NCBI RefSeq assembly: GCF_963678635.1
Contig: NC_087069.1
Coordinates: forward strand, 44,220,688-44,284,687
Length of the DNA stretch: 64,000 bases
Direction: 5' to 3'
Source: Symsagittifera roscoffensis
Taxonomy: Eukaryota; Xenacoelomorpha; Acoela; Convolutidae
This document shows, in pieces, positions 57,108 through 64,000 of the stretch (position 1 is the first letter of the stretch; each line of letters opens with the position of its first letter). Below the pieces are notes generated by a model, which was not told the DNA's origin, searched no databases, and saw only the letters and a program-made list of their open reading frames with translations. The translations under genes and the position numbers were made by a program.

Positions 57108-58569
57108 TACGAAGCCAAAAAGAGCACTGGATAGGCGCACAATTTTGTGTCTGTATGTTCCTGGATTCCATAGACAAACATTTGAACATGTTCCAAAGTA
57201 AGGGTGCCAAACTTCCAACGTAAATTTTGTGGGCATGTTTGTTTTGCCGCAGATTCAGCTACAATCGAATATAATTAGCTGCTCTGGATTCCGCAACTGT
57301 AAGTGGATTGCACAAAATGTAAGTGGAATCCGCAAATGCAAATGGAATCCGCAAAACTTGTGAGCAGAGTATCCGCAAATGTAAGCGGATTCCGCAAACT
57401 GTAAGTGGATTAAGAATTTTGTTTATTAATGAGCTTGCATATGAAGAAGTAAAAGCTAGAGCTAGAATTCCTATCTATAGAAATTTGGAAGTTCAAGTTA
57501 ATGACTTAATCATTGTTAGCGGAATACACAGTCAAATGTCAAAACATTTGCTTACTAAATTGATGGATGTCGATTTTTTAGTATTTTGGAAACACGTCAC
57601 CAAATAAGTTCAATATTTGGAGTCATTGGGTTGAGAGTGTATGGAAACACAACACACATCATATCGCCAATTTAGGTCAGTAATTAGGATTGCGTCAATC
57701 CCAAATACTGATTTTGGAAGCTTAACGCCGAGTAAATGCAATATTTGTAGTCCTTTGACTTGAGAGTGTTTGGAAACACGTCGCACAGCATATCGTCGAA
57801 TTAGGTCAGTATTCGGGATTGCATCAATCCCAAATACTGGTTTTGGAAACACAACACCGAATAATCATAACACCGAATAAATTGTGTTTTGGGAACACAA
57901 CGCACAACATGTCGCCGATTTAGGTCAGTATTTGTGATTCCCCAGTTTTTGGTCAGTATTTGGAGTTGATGGAATCTCAAACTCTGAAATTTGGAATAAA
58001 TTCATTATTTGGAGTCATTGGGTTGAGAGTCTTCAGAAACACAATGAACATCATATCGCCGAAACAAGTCAGTATTTGGGCTTCCATCGATCCCAAATTT
58101 TGGTCAGTATTTGGGATTCCATCGATCCCGAATACTGATAATGGGTAGTTGACAGAAATTGAGATCGAGCATTAGGCATTTCAACAGGTACCTGATGAAC
58201 ATAGTAATTTAGTACTTAAGATTGAATGAATATATGTAATACATGTAAATGGGATCAGCAAACAGAATGCGGACTCCACTTTACAATTTGCGGATTCCGC
58301 TTACAGTTCTGAAAGCCGCAACAGCTCAATTTAACTATATGAATGTCCGATTATTTGTTTGTTGATTCCACAAACCGTTTTGGATTCGGCAAAGTCGCCT
58401 ATTTTTGGAACAATTTTGAGCGGTACAGTGTTCTAGGTACTTTTTGTGGAATCCAAAACGCGAAGAACATCAAAGAAAAGTAGAAAAGTTGCGGATTCTG
58501 CCACAATCATGATTTTGGCCTGTTGTAGAATCCGCTTACAAAGCAGTGAGTTCACAGTTTGGCCTCGTA
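57108..58569. mobile_element. TIR element, GGATTCCGC family, long version of about 1.46 kb
   Basis: The left terminus CGAAGCCAAAAAGAGCACTG is preceded by TTA, and the right terminus CACAGTTTGGCCTCG is followed by TAA. The left 250 bases match the 32604 element (GGATAGGCGCACAA, TGTTCCTGGATTCCA, then several AAGTGGAATCCGC words). The right 300 bases match its other end (GCGGATTCCGCTTACAG, TTTTGGAACA, TGGAATCCAAAACGC). The centre is a 131 bp minisatellite not present in the shorter copies. No transposase frame survives. Confidence 0.78.
57608..58145 (+). repeat. 131 bp minisatellite inside the TIR element, about four units
   Basis: Each unit carries GAGTCATTGGGTTGAGAGT, GGAAACACAACGCAC, ATCATATCGCCGA, GGTCAGTATTTGGGATT and ATCGATCCCAAATACTG in order. 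The first and last GAGTCATTGGG words are about 393 bases apart, three times 131. The inverted pair GGGATTN(4-6)AATCCC inside the unit could form a small hairpin. An 80-codon minus frame (57610-57852) with a repeated VFGIDAI motif follows the units. Confidence 0.8.
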
Positions 58570-58574
58570 AGATT

Positions 58575-59085
58575 TTTTTTTTTCAAAACATTTCTTGTCA
58601 AATTTTTTTTGGCTTTCAAAAGCGTCCTCAAATCTTTTCATAAAAAAACTCAACTTTTTTGAAATCATATTTTTGCTTCAAGGTAGGCATATACAAACTG
58701 AGAAATTTTGTTGACTAAAATCATCAGGTTCCGGCTTTGGCTAACCGAGCTCGACCTTGCAAGAAAAGTTTCAGTGAATCATTTTTTTTTTCAATTTTCA
58801 GGTAAAATGGATAGAAACCAATTGAATTTCGTTTTGTAGTGACATCTGTTAAAAAAACTTCACAAAAATAAAATTAGTACCAAATAGCTCCCCAGGGCAA
58901 TGGATGATTTCACAGTGAAAAAAATGAGCTGAATTTAGAAACAAGATCATTTCAATGAATTACATAATTTATCCAATTATGTAAATTGGCAGCAATCATT
59001 TGCCCACAAATTGCAGGAAAATCCAAAGCATCTGCTGGAAACATTTGCATCGCTTCTTTTTTCATTCAGTCGTTAGTTTTTTCAG
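58575..59085. other. Non-coding stretch
   Basis: A GC-richer patch at 58728-58780 is open in one plus frame (RFRLWLTELDLARKVSV) and one minus frame. Too short to call. Confidence 0.35.
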
Positions 59086-59089
59086 CAGA

Positions 59090-59167
59090 ATGTACCTTGA
59101 AGTGTGTTCGATTGTGACCTTCTTAGCCCTGCTGATGATTTTGATTTCGTGGAAAATTACCAGCTAG
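59090..59167 (+). CDS. Short hydrophobic ORF, paralogue of 49712, possible leader exon
   Basis: The ATG is four bases after TTTTTTCAG, an arrangement that would suit a 3' splice or trans-splice acceptor. It encodes 25 residues, MYLEVCSIVTFLALLMILIS then WKITS and TAG. The segment is a good signal peptide or membrane anchor. It matches the 49712 frame as described there. A donor with the right phase to enter the next candidate exon would be TTTC|GTGGAA at 59149, which is weak; better donors at 59199 and 59211 lie past the TAG. Confidence 0.35.
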   Translation: MYLEVCSIVTFLALLMILISWKITS

Positions 59168-59313
59168 ATTATCTCACGCTTCTGCATGTTTGGCCACAGT
59201 GAGGATCATGGTTAGTCTTGTAAACTTTTTCCCTGAGATGTCGATGGACATGTTTTTACTTCACTATTTTATATATTTAGTCGTAAATTTAAAAAATAAA
59301 TTATTATTTTCAG

Positions 59314-59690
59314 GGAAATTTATCAAGAAACACTCTTCAAGAAAATGTTTGAGCCTTCTCATCAATACTACGCCGTTCTGTTGATTTTGTCGTTTCTTGA
59401 TTTTTCTCGAAACTATCTATCAAATCTTGAAAAATGGGCTACAATCAGCAAAAAATTCTTCAGAAGTTTGGTGATCAAATATAAATTCTTCACCTGTGAG
59501 TGTCGTTTGAGATCAGTAGACCAACATTTCATTCAGAGGCGTTTTTTTATCAGTATCCTAGCGAAAATTTTACAAGATTCGTTGTGGAATCGGACGATGA
59601 AAATTTCAGTAAAATGAAAAAAAATTTACTAAAACATCATTTGATTTTGAAATTCTTACATGTTTTTTAAATCAATTGCAAATCATTGAT
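59314..59690 (+). CDS. Candidate downstream exons of an unidentified gene
   Basis: A strong acceptor TTATTATTTTCAG ends at 59313. From it one frame stays open for 100 codons to TGA at 59615-59617, starting EIYQETLFKKMFEPSHQYYA and containing a hydrophobic AVLLILSFLDF. An alternative uses a donor near TTG|GTGATC (59474) and an acceptor TTTTTTTATCAG at about 59552 to enter a second frame reading YPSENFTRFVVESDDENFSK and ending in TAA near 59670. Both are attractive and cannot both be right. No family is recognised. It follows the short ORF at 59090 on the same strand. Confidence 0.3.
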
Positions 59691-59699
59691 ATGAAACAA

Positions 59700-60480
59700 A
59701 ACCACTTGATGAAACGTTTGTGGTACTAATGGTCGTTCTGCGTTCCCAGTAGACTTGGTGCCCTGTCCATAAATTTATGATACATTTGGCTTACCGATCT
59801 TTCTTATTTAAAACATGATATAAAATTTTTGTCTTTAATAGATCATAATAGTTTTTTTTGTCTTTATACTTGATTGCTTTTGAAAATTGCAGACACTGAC
59901 AAGTAACATCCCCTATAATGGATTCTTATCCACAATTTGCAATTGCGGTTCGTAATGGCAATAAAAGATTTAATAACAACTGCTCGTTAAATAAATATAA
60001 ACGAAACAAGAATAAATTGAAAAAAAACTCGTGGAAAAAATTAACTGAATTCGAAAAAAAAAATTACGAAAATTAAAGCAGGAATCAATCAACACTTTTT
60101 TTTGCACGATACCTTAACAGGGTTTTTGAACTCAAGGAAGGAATATCTTTGAATATGTCCAATAAGTAGAAATTATTATTTGGGTTCTTTTTTTTTTCAT
60201 TTTATTAAGGTATGTTTTGCTGCATATTTTGTGTTCGTAAAAATTTGTGATACATTCCCATATGCCCATACGTAATTTTTTTTTGTTTCTGTCAAATTTG
60301 ATCGACAGGATTGTTAAAAGCTAAGCCAAAGTACTTCAGGCTACATGTTCTCTAGTAGCAACATAAAAAAGCGAACACTTGTACGAACAAAAGTAGCCGA
60401 TCGCAAACATTTGCTTCCAAGATGGAGTTTTTGCTTGGCCGCTTACTTGAATTTAGATTTATCTCATTAGACAAAAAACC
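59700..60480. other. Non-coding stretch
   Basis: Nothing recognised. A short plus frame with MEFLLGRLLEFRF at 60422 is chance-length. Confidence 0.4.
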
Positions 60481-60482
60481 GT

Positions 60483-60800
60483 AGGTCTGTACAGGAAACA
60501 CAAAAAATTGTTGAGTTTAAAATGAAGATTTTGCATCGCGCAAATTTTTGTTGGGTATGGTCACGACACGAATATCAATTATGATTACAAGCAAGATTAT
60601 AACTCTGTTAATCCTATTTACATTTTTTTTAAAATTGGAGTTACCTACTTTTCAGATGAGAGCTAATTACATGCTAACATATAGCGGGATAGACTTTATT
60701 GATAGTTAGTCAACAGCTATTGGTAGAAGACTCTTTGTTCGTTTTACTTTTCTTTGATCGCAATTTGTTAGCATAATATCTTAAGTCGAAGACTTTGAGA
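60483..60800 (+). repeat. First copy of a 310 bp direct duplication, pseudo-exon inside
   Basis: It pairs with 62033-62370: GTCTGTACAGGAAACAC at the start, an acceptor-like ACTTTTCAG|ATGAGAGCTA(A/G)TTACATG, TCAACAGCTAT(T/C)GGTAGAA, and ATCGCAA(T/G)TT near the end. In this copy the frame from ATG 60656 is interrupted by TAG after IDFIDS, and the donor is lost, so if it was an exon it is dead. Confidence 0.6.
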
Positions 60801-61760
60801 GAAATTTGATTTCTTTTTTAATTTCATTTTTTGGAATTTTGGCAATATTTATAGCAGGTGCATCCAGATTATTCAATTGCGTCAAAGATTTAAAAAAAAA
60901 TTGTACAATTGTTTCTCCGATCTCTCATAAAAAATAACATGTCAAGAAAACATAATGTAAATTTTTTTTCTACTATGAACGCTTTTAGTGTTTTGTACGC
61001 TATTTTTGAAAAAAAAGTATCTCGGTGAAAATGGATTTTTTCCCTAGAAAACCTCAATTAATTTGGACTGTGCTATGAGCAGCAAAACTTCTAGTGAGGC
61101 CTCTAACTGTTATAGTAGTTTAAAGTTCATGAATTTTAGTGATCACCATTGGTAATATTTGAAAATGAGTTGCATTTAGGTTTATCGGACAAAAAAACTT
61201 TCTGCCTGATTTATTTGCGTTTGCGTAAAAAGTGGTGTTCATAATTTTTTTGTTTTACATTGAGCGTGGGGGGGGGGGGGGGAGTTGGTCCCCGCGTTTT
61301 TTTTGCGCATCAGAACAGATCAAATTTTTTGTCCGCAATTTAGTTGGGTTCTCGTTCGATTCAGAATTACGACGTAACACATTGAATTGACCAGGAGGCC
61401 TACAACATATCAAAAGCAAAAATCGCAGATAGTTTGAGCTTCGATCAATCAAAACGAAGTTCAAAAAGATAATTGAAATCCTAACGTTCGTAAAATGAAA
61501 TTTGGATTAAAAGTTTTTATAATTATTCCCTGAAATGCTCAAATTGATTGCAAAAATTCCTCAGTCTAAAAAAGGAGCCTAAAAGAGGGCTTCCACTTAT
61601 ATAGATTATAGTGTACATTACGGGTATATCAAAGACCATTTCAATGAAAATAAAGTGTGAGTATATATAGTCAGCAAAAACTCGGAATGGGATGATTATA
61701 CGGAAACTGTTCTCAAAATAATTCAATGCAAAAAAATTTTCATTTTTTGAACTGCTCTAA
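60801..61760. other. Non-coding stretch with a 15-base G run
   Basis: A homopolymer of 15 G lies at 61268-61282. Nothing else recognised. Confidence 0.5.
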
Positions 61761-61796
61761 AAAACATTCTTATATTTCCACCCGAAATCTAGCGAA

Positions 61797-61865
61797 CAAA
61801 AATTCTGACCGGATTCGAACCTCAGAATTGCTCGGCTGGAGTGCTGGGAGCTAAACCAAATATTT
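61797..61865 (-). repeat. tRNA-like sequence with intact B box
   Basis: On the minus strand TTGGTTTAGCTCCCAGCACT (A-box-like) is followed about 35 bases later by GAGGTTCGAATCCGG, a perfect B-box core GGTTCGAATCC. ATTCTGA and TCAGAAT flank the B box as an inverted repeat. The T-stem and acceptor stem do not pair as in a real tRNA, so it is a tRNA pseudogene or a SINE fragment. Confidence 0.45.
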
Positions 61866-62032
61866 GCAGACTACACAATTTAGTTAACAACTTCATAAAA
61901 ACTAAAACTTTTTGACTTCAAATTGTAGCCAATTGTAGAACAATTGCTTGTAAAATGCACGTGTTGGTTGAGTGATGCACTGTGATTAGATTTGTTAAAA
62001 ATTCTATAATACTTTTTAGAGAGTAAATAGTT

Positions 62033-62370
62033 GGTTTCTGTACAGGAAACACTTAAAATAAAAGGTAAATTAATATAGAACTATCAATCCAGTTCAGAAG
62101 ATTTGCTTTTTTACGGGTGCCAAAACTAAGATAAAAACTATGCAAGCAAGGCTATTTTTGTAATTTGTTAATTTTTAAAATTTTGTTTCTTTGAAACGAA
62201 AATGCGTATTTTTTAGATGAGAGCTAGTTACATGATTACATATTGCGAGATGGACGTTTTTTTCCGCGGGGTTTTAGTTGATAACTATTCAACAGCTATC
62301 GGTAGAAAATTCTTTTTGTTTCAGTTGCCTTGCATCGCAAGTTCAGGTAAGAAAAACGTATGTCAGAGAT
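62033..62370 (+). repeat. Second copy of the 310 bp direct duplication
   Basis: Offset about 1.55 kb from the 60483 copy. This copy keeps the frame open and has a consensus donor, described in the next entry. The two copies differ by many substitutions and a 20-base difference in the middle, so the duplication is not recent. Confidence 0.6.
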
Positions 62371-63258
62371 TGGAGTGAAACTTTGAAGATGCTTGTTTGT
62401 AATGTTTGAATCGCATCATCATTAGTTCAAAAAAGCTGACAAGACCAATAATCATCGAAGTTTTTATGCTTGATTTGCAGTTATTACACTTTTGGTAATG
62501 GTTATTGCATGTGCAAGCAGATTGATTATTTAAAGGTGTCAATACATTGAACAAATTGTGAACGATCATCCGCTGGAGATAACTTAGCAATTTTTTTTAG
62601 CATACCACTGATAAATCGACCAACGAAAAAAAAACCTCCATGTAATTTTTTTCTGTTTCCTGATTGATTTTTCTTTAATAACTTCTCTTATTTACTTGAT
62701 TTGATGCACGCGTTTTTGAAATTGTCAATTAACAAAACTGCAATGTTTACTCTAGAGAAGTCAAGTTTTTCAGCGTATTTCGAGTAACTAAGACTTCAAT
62801 GAACAATGAAGCATTTATTTGTTAAAATATTTAAATATTCATATATTTTTAAATCCTTTTCAACCAAGGAAACGTTTAAAACATTTGCAACAGTTCATCA
62901 TTTGCACTATTTGAAAAAATGATGCAAGTGTTACTTTTTATGATTGTCGGAAGAAAAGTTTCAACTCCCATTAAGACATTTTTTAATAATTTAGTTACTC
63001 TTTCCATTTATAGTGGTGAACAAAACATTCATTTCGACCTTGAGAATGAGGAGTGGAAAATCCCCAAAGCTTTTTGTTGATCATAAACAGTTTTTGTTGG
63101 AAAGTTAATTTGTTTCTAGCTTGTTTCAGAATTACGGCCTACCTCTTTGGATCGAGAGATGTTAGGCAAATCAGTGCTGTCAGAGTCTCGGGCTGTCAAA
63201 TTAGGCAAATCAGAGTCTCGGGCAAAAAAGATGAAGCTCAAAACAGGACGTCTTGATC
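62217..63258 (+). CDS. Candidate three-exon 3' gene end
   Basis: Exon a, 62217-62346: acceptor TATTTTTTAG, then MRASYMITYCEMDVFFRG... to TCAG|GTAAGA, leaving one base. Exon b, 63014-63103: acceptor TTCCATTTATAG, two bases complete the codon, then VNKTFISTLRMRSGKSPKLF. Exon c, from 63129: acceptor TTCTAGCTTGTTTCAG, then RPTSLDREMLGKSVLSESRA with a repeated GKS(x)ESRA unit, ending TGRLDQ, TAA at 63256-63258. Phases a to b agree. Between b and c the matching-phase donor (GAAA|GTTAAT) would leave a 26-base intron, too short; a poorer donor ACA|GTTTTT leaves 40 bases but shifts c into another open frame ending NRTS. The chain is suggestive, not proven. No family is recognised. Confidence 0.3.
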
Positions 63259-63259
63259 A

Positions 63260-64000
63260 ATAATGAAACCGTGAAAATCCTCACTTTCTTAATTTGAAAT
63301 TTTGGATCAAAACTTTTCTGTTACTATTAGATGAAAAAATCAAAAGGACAATAAAGGTTCTAAAGTATACTTGATTTCAAGATGCTAAGGGCGTCTCTTC
63401 AATGAAACAAAGTTAGTCTTCATTTGAAAAAATAGGTATTAAATTTTTAAACAAGAAGTTTTTTTTTCCATAATTTCCAAAAAAGCAGATAGAACCTATG
63501 ATTATTTCAATTTTCTAAAATCTGGGGTTAAAAAAAGAAAAAAAAGCAAAACTGGTTGTGAAAGGACAGAGAAAGATTATTTTTCTCGACATTAAAAAAA
63601 ATCGACCAGTTTAATACAAAAAATACGTTCAAAATGATCTTCAAACTGCAGCTTCCCTATTTTTTTCATTTCAACTTTCACTTTTGCTATTTAATATTTC
63701 ACCCATCGGAGACAACCCGTATCTAGTGCTATTTCTGAACAAGTTCTGAAAACTTTCAATTCTACAGGGTGATCATCAGTTCTAAAATTCATTTTTTTGA
63801 TAAAATTTCAAAATTTCAGATCTGAAATAATCATGAAAAAAGAGTACAGATCTGAATTCAGGTCTGAGGAATCCTTTCTGTCATTATAATATATGCAATT
63901 CGGGCAAAGAACTATATATGCTAAATTTAGTTGTTTTTTGGGTATTCAATTATAGCTACGTTTCGAACCGGTAAAAAAACCCGCCGAATCATTACACAAA
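63260..64000. other. Non-coding right end with an inverted CAGATCTGAA repeat
   Basis: 63770-63890 carries TTTCAGATCTGAAATAATCA and CAGATCTGAATTCAGG and matches 55300-55700 in inverse. Nothing else is recognised up to the window edge. Confidence 0.45.

Noticed and set aside
59090-59210. Reassigned stop codons (TAG/TAA read as glutamine)
   Set aside because: Reading through would extend two weak candidates, but PGAP3 ends at TAG at the expected family length, so the standard code fits.
61797-61865. Functional tRNA gene on the minus strand
   Set aside because: Perfect B box, but T-stem bases do not pair and there is no acceptor stem.

Overview
This 64 kb window looks like nuclear DNA of an invertebrate animal. 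It is AT-rich (about one third GC by eye) and full of A/T runs, with very low gene density, GT-AG introns and many families of transposon debris. There are no operons, ribosome-binding sites, CRISPR arrays or rRNA genes. The phylum cannot be fixed from the sequence.

The one complete gene I can reconstruct is a three-exon minus-strand PGAP3/PER1-type GPI-anchor remodelling gene (29155-31332, 325 residues). It has a signal peptide, clean splice sites, matching phases and all CREST-superfamily residues. A 146 bp TIR element sits in its first intron and a short hairpin lies just past its stop codon. Weaker gene evidence is: a GC-richer carboxyl-terminal exon cut by the left edge (1-153, +); a GC-rich first exon with signal peptide, RKR site and GTGAGT donor (12592-12803, -); and single or paired exon candidates at 16763-17035 (-), 52405-52685 (-), 56209-56399 (+), 59090-59690 (+) and 62217-63258 (+).

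The largest recognisable mobile element is a decayed non-LTR retrotransposon (46023-48680, +). It has a reverse transcriptase, a CCHC finger and a carboxyl-terminal restriction-like endonuclease, is broken by frameshifts and stops, and carries YAAD where YADD is expected.

Layout: 1-153 coding exon; 2.4-2.9 kb dispersed repeat; 3.2-5.65 kb GTCGA-rich minisatellite duplicated at about 1.3 kb; 6.5-6.7 kb TIR element; 7.0-7.3 kb tRNA-like SINE; 8149-8848 long hairpin Tc1/mariner-like MITE; 9-29 kb mostly non-coding with a few exon candidates and duplications; 29.1-31.3 kb PGAP3; 32.6-33.2 kb TIR element; 36.35-37.6 kb AATCAT-type satellite; 37.8-43.0 kb five tandem units of about 1.03 kb, each with a tRNA-like SINE head and a hAT-like MITE; 44.7 kb hairpin MITE; 46-48.7 kb retrotransposon; 51.0 kb GTA repeat; 52.9 kb SINE; 53.7-54.1 kb AAAC repeat; 57.1-58.6 kb TIR element containing a 131 bp minisatellite; 59-63.3 kb exon-like segments, some duplicated.

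Apart from PGAP3 and the retrotransposon, nothing here works together as a pathway. I did not find a convincing new multi-gene system. The most interesting leads are the possible prohormone exon, the duplicated short hydrophobic reading frames, and the composite SINE plus MITE tandem array.
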